The notes beneath the pieces are model-generated. The model was not told where the DNA came from. It searched no databases and saw nothing but the letters and a program-made list of their open reading frames with translations. The position numbers were made by a program, and so were the translations under genes. Shown piece by piece: positions 49,240-58,829 of a DNA stretch of 64,000 nucleotides. How positions within the stretch are numbered: position 1 is the first letter of the stretch; every line of letters starts with the position of its first letter. This DNA comes from Macrococcus brunensis (lineage in GTDB: Bacteria > Bacillota > Bacilli > Staphylococcales > Staphylococcaceae): assembly GCF_004359615.1 (NCBI RefSeq), contig NZ_SCWA01000005.1, positions 61,970-125,969 on the forward strand, in the 5' to 3' direction.

Positions 49240-50028
49240 ATGAAAATTACAAAGATTGAAGTACAGAAGAATAACAAAGATCGATTCAATCTCTATATTG
49301 ATGGTGACTTCAATATGGGAATTGACAGTGCAACATATGTTAAATTTAACCTGCGTAAAGATGATATACTGACTGAAGAAAAGCTGAAAGCAATTAGAGA
49401 ATATGATGACTATAGACGAGCGATTAACTCAGCAGTCGTCTATCTGTCCTATAAGAAAAGAACAGAGAAAGAAATCAGGGAACATCTGAAGAAGAGCGAA
49501 ATAGCAGAAGATGTGATTCAGGATGTCATCAAGTACTGCTATGACAATCGGTATATTGACCATGATGATTATGCAAAGAGTCTGATGAATACGATGCTGA
49601 ATACGACAGATAAAGGTCCGGACATCTATCGTCAGAAATTATTTGAAAAAGGCATTGAGCGGCCGCTGATTGATCAGTACTATGATCTATACACAGAAGA
49701 AATCACTGCTGAGCGCATGCAGAAACTGGTTCAAAAACAGCTGAAAAGACACCAGGGTAAAACATCCAGTCACATGGCCAGTCAAAAAACAATTCAAACA
49801 CTGGTTCAAAAAGGTTATAATTTGAATAACATCATGCCTTATCTGGAAAATAATATACAGGACACAGAGGCGCTTCAGAAAGAACTGGAGAAACAAGTCA
49901 ATAAATGGTCCAGGAAAACAACGGGCTTTGAGCTTCGGACAAAAGTGATTACAGCATTGATGCGTAAAGGATTTAAATATGACGAGATCAATGCTGCCTT
50001 AAAGGAAAGTGGTATAGAAGATGAGTGA
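49240..50028 (+). CDS. recX: Regulatory protein RecX
   Basis: A 262-residue RecA modulator built of tandem three-helix repeats, recognisable by LSYKKRTEKEIREHLKKSEI and the following DNRYIDHDDYAKSLMN. RecX binds in the groove of RecA filaments and limits recombination. GAGGAGTG precedes ATG 49240. Its stop overlaps the start of yfhH by 8 bases. recA itself is not in this window. Confidence 0.92.
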   Translation: MKITKIEVQKNNKDRFNLYIDGDFNMGIDSATYVKFNLRKDDILTEEKLKAIREYDDYRRAINSAVVYLSYKKRTEKEIREHLKKSEIAEDVIQDVIKYCYDNRYIDHDDYAKSLMNTMLNTTDKGPDIYRQKLFEKGIERPLIDQYYDLYTEEITAERMQKLVQKQLKRHQGKTSSHMASQKTIQTLVQKGYNLNNIMPYLENNIQDTEALQKELEKQVNKWSRKTTGFELRTKVITALMRKGFKYDEINAALKESGIEDE

Positions 50029-50341
50029 AGATAAAAAATTAGTGGAAATGTCGGCAAACGAATTACGAGAAGCTATTGCCATGTACCGGGAGAAGGCTCG
50101 TAAAGCGGAGATGCTTGGCGTGATCAATGAGTATGAAGTCTATCAGCGAAAAGCACTGATAGCAGAGAGTTATCTTGTTGATCCTGACCGAATTGTGATC
50201 GGTAAGGTCTATCGTTTAATAGGTGCTGATGCTGCTTACTTCAAAGTAGAAAGAATAAAAGGTGTCTTTGCCTGGGGATTCAGACTGAACGGGGACGCTC
50301 ATGAGGAAGGTATTCCTCTTTCACTGCTGCAATTAGATTAA
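50021..50341 (+). CDS. YfhH family protein (DUF1811)
   Basis: A 106-residue soluble protein: an N-terminal helical hairpin (AMYREKARKAEMLGVINEYEVYQRKALIAESY, residues 20-51) followed by a small beta domain (IGKVYRLIGADAAYFKVERIKGVFAWGFRL). Downstream of recX in Bacillus and Staphylococcus alike. Function unknown; crystal structures of the family exist, to my recollection. Its start overlaps recX. Confidence 0.88.
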   Translation: MSEDKKLVEMSANELREAIAMYREKARKAEMLGVINEYEVYQRKALIAESYLVDPDRIVIGKVYRLIGADAAYFKVERIKGVFAWGFRLNGDAHEEGIPLSLLQLD

Positions 50342-50356
50342 TAAAGGAGTTTGAAC

Positions 50357-51871
50357 ATGTCTGGTGATATTCTCGCAAGATTAGTAGATGTAACTAAATA
50401 TTTCCGGCAGAGTCAGACGGAGCAATCATTCTTAGAACGTATACAGGGAACAGGGAAAAATAAATTTACAAGTATCAAGAAAGTAACCATTCATCTTTAT
50501 AAAGGTGAAACACTCGGAATTACTGGGATAAAAGGTTCCGGGAAGACAGTGCTGGGTCAGCTGATCGCTAAAGTAGTTGAACCTAGCAGCGGTAAAGTCA
50601 GAAACAATGTCAGTACTTTTCTCGCAAGTGATAGTACGACAACGCATTCAGTCAGTCAGTTTATAGAATCAGTGTTATTAAGCTATAATGTTCCGCTCAC
50701 TGAATATTCTGAGCTGAAAGCGGATATTTTAAAGTTTGCTGAACTGTCCGAAAAAGAGAAGGCAAAAGTCAGTGGCTTAAACGAGGCAGAACGAGCGCAG
50801 CTTCTTATAGCTCTGACGTATTTTCTTGAGCCTGAAGTCGTGATTTATAACGATTTAACCCGTCATTTATCAGCTTCTTTCAAGAAAAAATTTGCGATGG
50901 TCATTGATGCGCTGACAGAAGTAGAGAGTGCCGTCGTGCTGATGGAAGAGAAACCTGAACTGATCCCTTACAAAGCCCATTACGTCAGCTGGTTAAGCCA
51001 CGGACAGCTTCGAAAGTCAGGTGACACGACCGAGGTGCTCGCTGATTATGTAGATTATTATAAACGCTTTGAAGCGGTTCAAGGAACTCAGAAAGAAGAC
51101 CTTTTCGATTTGGATTATAAAATTCAGAGACAGTCCGACCAGCCTGAAAACTATAAACGTATTAATAGACATATGCGTTCGTATATGGACAGTGACCTGA
51201 AGAAGTGGTTGCTGACATCACTTGTTTTGCTGGTGCTAAGCGCACTGTTCTTTATTCTGATTCTTAAGGACGTGCAGTATACCCCTGAAGTAGACGAGAA
51301 ACCGACAGCTATCAATCAGCAGCGGGTCGTCTATACCGATAAATATGCCCTTGCTGTCGTCCGGAAAAATAGTCCTATTACTTTTAAAGGACAGACTGTA
51401 GCCCAGTTACCTGAAGGCTCACTTGTTGAAATCACAGGTATTGGCACAGATGATTACCGTATCTCTTTTGAAGATAAGGAGATGAAGATGGCAAAGAAAA
51501 ATCTGCTCTATATCAATCCGGCGGCACTCTATGACGAACGAACTTTTGATGAACTTAATCCTTATATGTACAGTAACTATGTCAACTTTCATCAGTTCTT
51601 CAATGGATTTCTTGGGGCGAGCCGCTCAAAAGTAGAAGAAGGACTTTATCCTGAAAAACGTCAGCGTTATGTCATTAAGCTGACGAAAAATGATATATAT
51701 CTGCAGTTCAATAATCAGAACCAGGTGAGCGGGCTCCGTTTTCCGATGAGAAATGCTGACAAACTGAAAAAGAAATTTGGAATTAAAGATAACAACTGGA
51801 TTGTTAAAGTGGATAATGGCTATGCTGTTGCTGATTTTGAATCAGACATGTGGCTTTATTTCCGGAGATAG
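50357..51871 (+). CDS. TagH-like ABC ATPase with outside domain, degenerate active site
   Basis: A 504-residue protein: an ABC ATPase domain (residues about 5-235), one membrane segment (about 280-302) and an exported C-terminal part with an SH3b-like stretch (VYTDKYALAVVRKNSPITF). This layout matches TagH of teichoic acid export. Walker A GIKGSGKT is kept, but the signature is SGLNEAERAQL, the Walker B position reads VVIYNDLT in place of IIDEA, and the switch His is missing (MEEKPE). I start at ATG 50357 after AAAGGAG. A TagG-like permease follows. ATP binding without normal turnover is likely. Confidence 0.75.
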   Translation: MSGDILARLVDVTKYFRQSQTEQSFLERIQGTGKNKFTSIKKVTIHLYKGETLGITGIKGSGKTVLGQLIAKVVEPSSGKVRNNVSTFLASDSTTTHSVSQFIESVLLSYNVPLTEYSELKADILKFAELSEKEKAKVSGLNEAERAQLLIALTYFLEPEVVIYNDLTRHLSASFKKKFAMVIDALTEVESAVVLMEEKPELIPYKAHYVSWLSHGQLRKSGDTTEVLADYVDYYKRFEAVQGTQKEDLFDLDYKIQRQSDQPENYKRINRHMRSYMDSDLKKWLLTSLVLLVLSALFFILILKDVQYTPEVDEKPTAINQQRVVYTDKYALAVVRKNSPITFKGQTVAQLPEGSLVEITGIGTDDYRISFEDKEMKMAKKNLLYINPAALYDERTFDELNPYMYSNYVNFHQFFNGFLGASRSKVEEGLYPEKRQRYVIKLTKNDIYLQFNNQNQVSGLRFPMRNADKLKKKFGIKDNNWIVKVDNGYAVADFESDMWLYFRR

Positions 51872-51880
51872 GTGGATGCA

Positions 51881-52639
51881 ATGAATGAATTAATTACATA
51901 CTTCCCTTATATGATAAAAAATACGATTATTGAACTACGCTATAATCTGAAACAATATGTCTGGTGGCTGCTATTTAATTTAAGCATTATTTTTCTGAGT
52001 GTGTTTCTGATGAATCTTTTTTCGCCGACAGAAACAGACAAATCACGGCTTTTATTTCAGCTGAGCGGCTATCTTCTGTTCTTTTGGGTGGCTGGTGCCC
52101 TTTATTTTTCGAGCTCTATTTTGTCGAGACGTGGCTTTATTCTTAATATCACGAGTCTGCCGCTTTATGTACTGATCAATGTACAGATCATTAATTTTTT
52201 GCTGCAGTTTATGATGTCTTTCGTCTTCTTGTTGGTCATTGCTCTTACTAACCATATTCATATGACACCCAGTACACTCGGTGTTTTTTATTTCTTGGTG
52301 CTGACCTATCTGATTCTGATTCCAGTTGGTCTGATACTTAGTCTGCTGAAATACTACAGCCGGAATATGAAGCGAAACATGATTCTGATTTTAACAGTCC
52401 TCATGATATCAGTCTCCATCTTATGGGTACCGACACAGCTGCCGGCACTTGCGATCAAAGTGCTCAGTTTGAATCCGTTCTATTTTTTAGTCAATGGTTT
52501 CCAGTCATCTGTCGTGCTCGGGCAGGTTGCATTTTATAATATACCGCTGCATCTGCTGTTTTTTTGTGAACTGGTGCTCCTGTATATCTGGACTTTCTAT
52601 TTCTATAAGAAACTAAAGGATGAAATCAATAAGAAATAG
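51881..52639 (+). CDS. TagG-like ABC-2 type permease
   Basis: A 252-residue protein with six membrane segments and the ABC-2 look of TagG/TarG: a cytosolic N-terminal amphipathic start (IKNTIIELRYNLKQYVWW), and LSLNPFYFLVNGFQSSVVLG in the last outside loop. ATG 51881 follows AGGTGG; a GTG at 51872 directly after the upstream stop is the alternative. It must pair with the TagH-like protein before it. Substrate unknown; teichoic acid or another surface polymer is an inference. Confidence 0.75.
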   Translation: MNELITYFPYMIKNTIIELRYNLKQYVWWLLFNLSIIFLSVFLMNLFSPTETDKSRLLFQLSGYLLFFWVAGALYFSSSILSRRGFILNITSLPLYVLINVQIINFLLQFMMSFVFLLVIALTNHIHMTPSTLGVFYFLVLTYLILIPVGLILSLLKYYSRNMKRNMILILTVLMISVSILWVPTQLPALAIKVLSLNPFYFLVNGFQSSVVLGQVAFYNIPLHLLFFCELVLLYIWTFYFYKKLKDEINKK

Positions 52640-52665
52640 GCTGCTGAAGATTCAGCAGCCTATTG
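52636..52665. terminator. Hairpin between the permease and yfhP
   Basis: ATAGGCTGCTGAA / TTCAGCAGCCTAT perfect 13-base stem. T runs are weak on both sides, but its place between two converging genes supports termination. Confidence 0.7.
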
Positions 52666-53652
52666 TTATGATTTGATAGGGTTATTGTTCAAGATTTTAA
52701 GTAACTTATCTTCTGAGAACACCCAGCCTGTATAACTATGTGTGACCTTATAATTTGAATCGAGGTTGAGAATGGCGACGAAAGAATAATGGCCATTCTT
52801 CAGATATCTCAGATCGATGAATCTGAGCTCATAGCCGTACGGTCTGTCGACAAGCGTCCAGCGGTAGATAGAACTGAAACTCAGAAATGCTTTTAAATTC
52901 GAATCTTTTCTGGCATCGGCCATAATCTCTTCCGGCGGCATGGGTGTCCGCTTGAAACGGTCGCTGAAGTTGACATTCAGTTTATAGCTGCGGCCGATAT
53001 AATAATAGCGGTCAGTTTCAACAGCAACGCGCCATTCGAAGAAGCGGATGGTCGGGGCGACAAATGTTTTGACGATATGTTCATCCTGCGGCAGTATACT
53101 GAGCGCATGCTTGCGTATAGACTGCTGGAGCAACCGTCTGGTGATATAGTAGATGACCAGTATCGCTATGATGATCAGGAAGACAGGGACCGGGTTCAGT
53201 CCAAACGCCCAGAGTATAGAACCTGTTATTAAAATAGCGAACATAATCGGATCAAATGTATTGATGATACCAATTTGTATCCATTTACTGCTGAATGGTC
53301 TGAGCGCCTGTGTGCCGTAAGAATTGAAGATGTCGACAAAGACATGCAAAAAGACTGCAAGCTGCGTCCAGAGCCAGAAATGAAGCAGGTTGATATCGGG
53401 TATAAAAAGAGAGATGATGCCCACAATGACGAGTGGCCAGATCAATATAAAAGGGACAGAATGCGTGATTCCACGGTGATTCGTTATATAGACGGCATTG
53501 TTTCTTAGCTTCAGTATGGTGTCGATATCCGGTATCTGTGAACCGACGACTACAGCCGTCGCAATCGCCGGGTAATGAGCTGTCACCGTAGGATCGACAG
53601 TCGCAAGTCCTGCAAGTGCAGCACCCATTGCAAAGTGTGTAGCTGTATCCAT
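52666..53652 (-). CDS. YfhP-like membrane-bound metal-dependent hydrolase
   Basis: A 328-residue protein of the DUF457/YdjM group. The metal motif is visible as DTATHFAMGAA at the start, GSQIPDIDT and NHRGITHSVPFI, with HVFVDIFNSYGT further on; about five membrane segments follow. I start at ATG 53652 after GGAGGATCGTCTT. In Bacillus yfhP is next to mutY, as here (divergent). Substrate unknown. Confidence 0.87.
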   Translation of the reverse strand: MDTATHFAMGAALAGLATVDPTVTAHYPAIATAVVVGSQIPDIDTILKLRNNAVYITNHRGITHSVPFILIWPLVIVGIISLFIPDINLLHFWLWTQLAVFLHVFVDIFNSYGTQALRPFSSKWIQIGIINTFDPIMFAILITGSILWAFGLNPVPVFLIIIAILVIYYITRRLLQQSIRKHALSILPQDEHIVKTFVAPTIRFFEWRVAVETDRYYYIGRSYKLNVNFSDRFKRTPMPPEEIMADARKDSNLKAFLSFSSIYRWTLVDRPYGYELRFIDLRYLKNGHYSFVAILNLDSNYKVTHSYTGWVFSEDKLLKILNNNPIKS

Positions 53653-53730
53653 AAGACGATCCTCCTTTTTCTTTATTATAAATGAAAACAGAATGAATGA
53701 CATAAACTTTGATGACTTAGAGGTGTAAAT

Positions 53731-54765
53731 ATGAAAAATCCAGAATCATTTGCAGACCATCTCCTTGACTGGTTTGATATCAATAAGCGCGAGATGCCAT
53801 GGCGGGAAACAAAAGATCCCTATAAAATCTGGCTGTCAGAAGTCATGCTGCAGCAGACACAGGTCAATACAGTCAGAAATTACTACTTAAGATTTATAGA
53901 ACGCTTTCCGACGATTGAGAGTCTGGCGAGTGCAGACGAAGATGAAGTACTGAAGAACTGGGAAGGACTCGGCTATTATTCACGTGTGCGCAATTTCCAG
54001 ACTGCTGTGAGAGAAGTGGAGGCGACGTATGGGAGTGTACCGGGTGACGGCGAGAAGTTTCTGGCATTAAAAGGGGTCGGACCTTATACGAGAGGTGCGG
54101 TGATGAGTATTGCGTTCAATCTGCCTTATCCTGCAGTTGACGGCAACGTCTTCCGCGTGTTCTCACGACTCGATGATGATGCGACAGATACAGCGAAACC
54201 CGCTGCCCGTAAGCATTTTGAAGAAAAGGTAATGCGGGTCATTCCTGAGCGGGCCGGTGATTTTAACGAGGCGCTGATGGAACTGGGGGCGACGGTATGT
54301 ACACCGCGAAACCCAATCTGTATGCTCTGTCCTGTCAATGAGCACTGCGAAGCGTTTGAAGCAGGGACAGTACTTGAGCGTCCTGTAAAAATCAAAAAAC
54401 TGAAACGTAAAGAACTACGCTACAAGGTCATGCTGATCATCAATGATAAAGGAGAACTGCTCATTACAAAGCGACCGAAGACCGGCCTCCTCGGCGGAAT
54501 GTGGCAGTTTCCCATGTTCGATGAAGATATGGCGATTGATGACATTGAAGAAGCCCTGAACATGAAGCTCGCAGATGAGAAGGAGAAATTTCACCATGTG
54601 ACACATGGCTTTACTCACCTTGACTGGCTGCTGGATGTCTACATAGCGCGAACGACGGATGAAGCGTCCGGTGACTACCGTTTTATCGGTATAGAAGAGA
54701 AAGGCGATTATACATTCCCGGTGTCGATGACAAAAATCTTTGACCATTACCAGACAGTCAAATAG
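53731..54765 (+). CDS. mutY: A/G-specific adenine glycosylase
   Basis: Removes adenine mispaired with 8-oxoguanine. The 344 residues hold catalytic Glu37 in SEVMLQQTQV, a helix-hairpin-helix GVGPYTRGAVMSIAF followed by Asp in VDGNVFRV, and the 4Fe-4S cluster cysteines CTPRNPICMLCPVNEHC. The C-terminal NUDIX-like domain checks the oxidised base (LLITKRPKTGLLGGMWQFP). AGAGGTG precedes ATG 53731. Confidence 0.96.
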   Translation: MKNPESFADHLLDWFDINKREMPWRETKDPYKIWLSEVMLQQTQVNTVRNYYLRFIERFPTIESLASADEDEVLKNWEGLGYYSRVRNFQTAVREVEATYGSVPGDGEKFLALKGVGPYTRGAVMSIAFNLPYPAVDGNVFRVFSRLDDDATDTAKPAARKHFEEKVMRVIPERAGDFNEALMELGATVCTPRNPICMLCPVNEHCEAFEAGTVLERPVKIKKLKRKELRYKVMLIINDKGELLITKRPKTGLLGGMWQFPMFDEDMAIDDIEEALNMKLADEKEKFHHVTHGFTHLDWLLDVYIARTTDEASGDYRFIGIEEKGDYTFPVSMTKIFDHYQTVK

Positions 54766-54831
54766 GTTTCATGATACACAATCTGTGCTATAATATTTTA
54801 TGCAAATACTAAATACTAGGTGGTGTGGAAC

Positions 54832-55383
54832 ATGGTCAAAGAATCCATACCAAAAGAAGGCCAGAACGTACAGATCCAAAGTTATAAACATAACGGCAAG
54901 ATTCACCGCGTCTGGTCTGAAACAACGATTTTAAAAGGGACCAATCATGTCATTATCGGGGGGAATAACAGGACGCTTGTAACAGAGAGTGATGGTAGAA
55001 CGTGGGTGACACGCGAACCTGCTATAGTTTATTTTCACGCTGAATACTGGTTCAATGTCATCTGTATGTTCAGAGAAGATGGTGTGTATTACTACTGTAA
55101 TCTCTCTTCACCATTTGTATATGATACAGAAGCCATCAAATATATCGATTATGATTTAGATATCAAAGTCTATCCGAATGGTAAATATCATCTCCTTGAT
55201 GAAGATGAATACCAGCAGCATATGAAGCAGATGAACTATCCCGCTGAAATTGATCAGATCCTTAGAAGAAACGTTGATACTTTGCAGCAATGGATTGAAA
55301 GAAAAAAAGGACCATTCGCGCCGGACTTCATCAAAGTCTGGCAGGAGCGTTTTCATTTACAGAAGCGTATGATGGAAGAATGA
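54832..55383 (+). CDS. Nucleoside tri-/diphosphate phosphatase (DUF402, Ntdp type)
   Basis: A 183-residue beta-barrel protein of the UPF0374/DUF402 family; the S. aureus homologue hydrolyses nucleoside di- and triphosphates. Family stretches include [21 protein letters not shown] and the acidic [15 protein letters not shown] metal region. I start at ATG 54832, six bases after AGGTGGTG. It lies between mutY and the Sav1866-like gene, as in S. aureus. Confidence 0.88.
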   Translation: MVKESIPKEGQNVQIQSYKHNGKIHRVWSETTILKGTNHVIIGGNNRTLVTESDGRTWVTREPAIVYFHAEYWFNVICMFREDGVYYYCNLSSPFVYDTEAIKYIDYDLDIKVYPNGKYHLLDEDEYQQHMKQMNYPAEIDQILRRNVDTLQQWIERKKGPFAPDFIKVWQERFHLQKRMMEE

Positions 55384-55418
55384 ATCAACCTATAGTTTAT
55401 AGGTTGATTCTTAATTTT
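55383..55418 (+). terminator. Terminator after the phosphatase gene
   Basis: AATCAACCTATA / TATAGGTTGATT stem with GTT loop and a T-rich tail. Confidence 0.78.
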
Positions 55419-55432
55419 GAGGAGATGATTGC

Positions 55433-57175
55433 ATGTTCAGGCGTTACCTTCAGTTCGTTAAGCCTTATTCATGGCTTATTGTACTGACTATTTTAATCGG
55501 GATTCTGAAGTTCGGTATCCCGTTGTTAATTCCACTGCTGATTAAGTATGTCATAGATGATGTCATCGGTAACTCAGGTATGTCGATAGCGGATAAGAAA
55601 GCAGCGTTATGGCAAGTGCTGCTCATCTTTTCATTTATTTTTGTTGTGATTCGTCCGCCTGTTGAATATTACCGTCAGTACCTTGCCCAGTGGACCAGCA
55701 ACAAGATTCTTTACGATATCCGTAAAAAACTTTATCGTCACCTGCAGGCACTGAGCGTCCGTTTTTATTCTAATAATAAAGTCGGTGAAGTGATTTCACG
55801 TGTCATCAATGATGTAGAGTCAACGAAGGACTTCATCGTTACAGGACTGATGAATGTCTGGCTGGATTTAGTCACAATTATCATTGCACTTGCCATTATG
55901 TTTACGATGGACGTCAAACTGACCATTGCTTCACTCGTCATTTTCCCGTTCTATATTTTCAGTGTTTATTATTTCTTCGGTAACTTACGAAAACTGACAC
56001 GAAAACGATCACAGGCATTAGCTGAAGTGCAGGGGTTTCTGCATGAACGCGTGCAAGGTATGACAGTCATTAAGAGTTTCGCTATCGAAGAAAACGAAAG
56101 CGAACGTTTCAATAAACGTAATATGAATTTCTTTAACAAGGCAATTGATCATACAAAATGGAATGCGAAAAGTTTCGCGGTCATCAATACGGTCACTGAT
56201 ATCGGTCCGCTGATCGTAGTCGGTTTTGGTGCCTATCTGGTCATCAGTGATGGTCTGTCTGTCGGTAGTTTAGCTGCGTTCATCGCTTATCTTGACCGTC
56301 TATATGGTCCGCTTCGTCGCTTAGTATCCAGTTCGACGACACTGACACAGAGTCTGGCATCGATGGATCGTATGTTCCAGCTGTTTGATGAGCCATACGA
56401 TGTTGTCGATAAACCGGGCGCTCAAAATCTGAAGGTTGAACATGGTGATATTCAGTTCAAAGAAGTCGGTTTTAAATACAATGAAGATGACGATGAAGTC
56501 CTTCATCATGTCAATTTAGATATTAAAAGCGGTGAAACGGTTGCCTTTGTCGGGATGAGTGGCGGCGGTAAATCAACGATGATCAGTCTGATTCCGAGGT
56601 TTTATGATGTAACGAGTGGACAGATCTGTATTGATGGTCATGCGATTGATGACTTTACAATAGAGAGTCTGCGCAATCAGATCGGTATGGTCATGCAGGA
56701 TAATATTCTGTTCTCTGATTCTATCCGTGAGAATATTCTTCTCGGTAAACCGGAAGCGACAGAAGAAGAGATGATTTATGCTGCGAAACTGGCGAATGCG
56801 CATGACTTTATCATGAGTCTGCCGGATGGTTATGATACAGAAGTCGGCGAACGAGGCGTCAAGCTTTCCGGCGGTCAGAAGCAACGTGTCGCTATTTCAC
56901 GGGTATTTCTGAAGAATCCGCCGATCCTGATTCTGGATGAAGCGACGAGTGCGCTTGACTTAGAAAGTGAAGCGGTTATTCAGGAAGCGCTTGAGACGTT
57001 ATCGCAGGACCGTACGACGGTTATTGTCGCACACCGTTTATCGACCATTACTCATGCTGATAAAATTGTCGTTGTTCAGAACGGTGAAATTAAGGAAATC
57101 GGTACACATGATGAGTTGATGTCTCATCAATCTCACTATTATAATCTTTATACGATTCAACATTTGGATAGTTAA
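55433..57175 (+). CDS. Sav1866-like multidrug ABC exporter (half transporter)
   Basis: A 580-residue homodimeric exporter, very close along its length to S. aureus Sav1866. Six membrane segments fill residues 15-310; the ATPase domain holds Walker A GMSGGGKS (374-381), signature LSGGQKQR, Walker [12 protein letters not shown] and switch AHRLST. GAGGAGATG lies before ATG 55433. It exports hydrophobic drugs or lipids in relatives; the natural substrate is unknown. Confidence 0.95.
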   Translation: MFRRYLQFVKPYSWLIVLTILIGILKFGIPLLIPLLIKYVIDDVIGNSGMSIADKKAALWQVLLIFSFIFVVIRPPVEYYRQYLAQWTSNKILYDIRKKLYRHLQALSVRFYSNNKVGEVISRVINDVESTKDFIVTGLMNVWLDLVTIIIALAIMFTMDVKLTIASLVIFPFYIFSVYYFFGNLRKLTRKRSQALAEVQGFLHERVQGMTVIKSFAIEENESERFNKRNMNFFNKAIDHTKWNAKSFAVINTVTDIGPLIVVGFGAYLVISDGLSVGSLAAFIAYLDRLYGPLRRLVSSSTTLTQSLASMDRMFQLFDEPYDVVDKPGAQNLKVEHGDIQFKEVGFKYNEDDDEVLHHVNLDIKSGETVAFVGMSGGGKSTMISLIPRFYDVTSGQICIDGHAIDDFTIESLRNQIGMVMQDNILFSDSIRENILLGKPEATEEEMIYAAKLANAHDFIMSLPDGYDTEVGERGVKLSGGQKQRVAISRVFLKNPPILILDEATSALDLESEAVIQEALETLSQDRTTVIVAHRLSTITHADKIVVVQNGEIKEIGTHDELMSHQSHYYNLYTIQHLDS

Positions 57176-57185
57176 CAGATTCTCT

Positions 57186-57227
57186 CTGATGTATGATAGA
57201 AGTATCATACATCAGGGGGATTTTTTT
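57186..57227 (+). promoter_or_regulatory. Hairpin joined to the ribosome binding site of the next gene
   Basis: A perfect 13-base stem CTGATGTATGATA / TATCATACATCAG with GAAG loop, then AGGGGG and seven T directly before ATG 57228. It looks like a terminator for the exporter gene, yet its 3' base is part of the ribosome binding site, so it may also tune translation. Confidence 0.6.
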
Positions 57228-58829
57228 ATGAATTTATTATGGATGATACAAGTCATCGTCAACACGATATTTCTTGTATTATTTGTTCTACTCGTTTTTT
57301 TCATTTTGTATTTACTCGTTACGGACCGCAAGCAGAACCAGCATAGCATTTTAAGGAACTTTCCGGTGCTTGGGCGTGTGCGTTATTTCTTTGAGAAGAT
57401 AGGACCGGAAATCAGACAGTATTTAATTCAGTCAGATAACGAAGCGACGCCTTTTTCTCGTAAAGATTATCTGGATGTTGTTAAAGCAGGTAAATATAAG
57501 ACGCGTATCGGTGGTTTTGGTTCACGTCGTGATTTCACGCAACCTGGTTTTTATCTCCAGAATTCAATCTTCCCGAAAGAGGCAAGCGAACTTCATATCG
57601 ATCAGTCACAGAAGATTGACACCAGCATCTATAAGCTCGATAAAGAAGGGCTTTTTGACCGTGATGAACACCGTGAAAGTTCCACTGTAGACCCTTATTT
57701 ACTGACAGATGAGCATGCAGTTATCCTCGGTAACAGACGTGCACATCCTTTTGCAGTCAAGCGCCTTGTAGGTCAGTCGGGTATGAGTTATGGTGCACTC
57801 GGTAAAAATGCGATCACTGCCCTAAGTAATGGGCTGGGTATGGCAGCAGGGACGTGGATGAATACAGGCGAGGGCGGATTATCTGAGCATCATCTGAAAG
57901 GTAAAGTGGATATCATTTTTCAGATAGGACCTGGTTTATTCGGTGTCCGTGATTCTGAAGGTCATTTCAGTGACGCAGAGTTTATGCGAAAAGCAGAAAA
58001 CCCTTATATCAGGGCATTTGAAATTAAGCTCGCGCAAGGGGCGAAGACGCGCGGCGGTCACGTAGAAGCAGAGAAAGTGACAGAAGAGATTGCGGCAATC
58101 CGTAATGTTAAACCGTATACGACGATCAACTCACCGAACCGATTTACGTTTATGAACGATAATCATGATTTACTGAAGTTCATCGCTAAACTGCAACAGA
58201 TGAGCGGTAAACCGGTCGGCTTTAAGATGGTCGTCGGCAATCTTGATATGCTGTACAGTCTTGCTGCTGATATGAAGGCAACAGGTATTTATCCTGATTT
58301 CATTACAGTGGATGGTGGAGAAGGCGGAACCGGTGCGACTTATCAGGAACTGGAAGACACAATGGGACTGCCGCTCTTTTCAGCGCTGCCGATTCTTGAT
58401 TTAGTATTGAAGGAAAATGGTCTGCGTGACGATATCAAGATTATTGCGTCAGGCAAACTGATTACACCGGATAAAGTAGCTATTGCAATTGCACTTGGGG
58501 CGGATCTGGTCAACGTTGCCCGTGCCATGATGATGAGTGTCGGCTGCATCATGGCGCAGCAGTGTCATACGAATGACTGTCCGGTCGGCGTAGCGACGAC
58601 GAATCCGGACCGGGAGAAAGGCCTTGTGATTGAGGAGAAGCAGTACAGGGTAACGAACTATATGATCAGTATGCATGAAGGTTTATTTAATATAGCAGCG
58701 GCATGCGGTGTTGTTTCTCCGACTGATATCACAGTCAAGCACCTTCTCTATAAGACGGAGCGCGGCGATATTCTGACAGGAGAGCAGTATGTGAACCGCA
58801 TGTACCGTTCACTGAAAGAGGCGGTATAA
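57228..58829 (+). CDS. FMN-binding glutamate synthase-like protein (GltB2 domain)
   Basis: A 533-residue protein with an N-terminal membrane helix (residues 4-32) and a glutamate synthase FMN/central TIM-barrel domain. The FMN and cluster region shows TVDGGEGGTGATY, ASGKLITPDKVAIAIALGADLVNVARAMM and CIMAQQCHTNDCPVG, the last with three cysteines for a 3Fe-4S site. No glutaminase domain is present. True substrate unknown; it is not a full glutamate synthase. Start ATG 57228 after AGGGGG; 57189 is in frame but lies in the hairpin. Confidence 0.87.
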   Translation: MNLLWMIQVIVNTIFLVLFVLLVFFILYLLVTDRKQNQHSILRNFPVLGRVRYFFEKIGPEIRQYLIQSDNEATPFSRKDYLDVVKAGKYKTRIGGFGSRRDFTQPGFYLQNSIFPKEASELHIDQSQKIDTSIYKLDKEGLFDRDEHRESSTVDPYLLTDEHAVILGNRRAHPFAVKRLVGQSGMSYGALGKNAITALSNGLGMAAGTWMNTGEGGLSEHHLKGKVDIIFQIGPGLFGVRDSEGHFSDAEFMRKAENPYIRAFEIKLAQGAKTRGGHVEAEKVTEEIAAIRNVKPYTTINSPNRFTFMNDNHDLLKFIAKLQQMSGKPVGFKMVVGNLDMLYSLAADMKATGIYPDFITVDGGEGGTGATYQELEDTMGLPLFSALPILDLVLKENGLRDDIKIIASGKLITPDKVAIAIALGADLVNVARAMMMSVGCIMAQQCHTNDCPVGVATTNPDREKGLVIEEKQYRVTNYMISMHEGLFNIAAACGVVSPTDITVKHLLYKTERGDILTGEQYVNRMYRSLKEAV

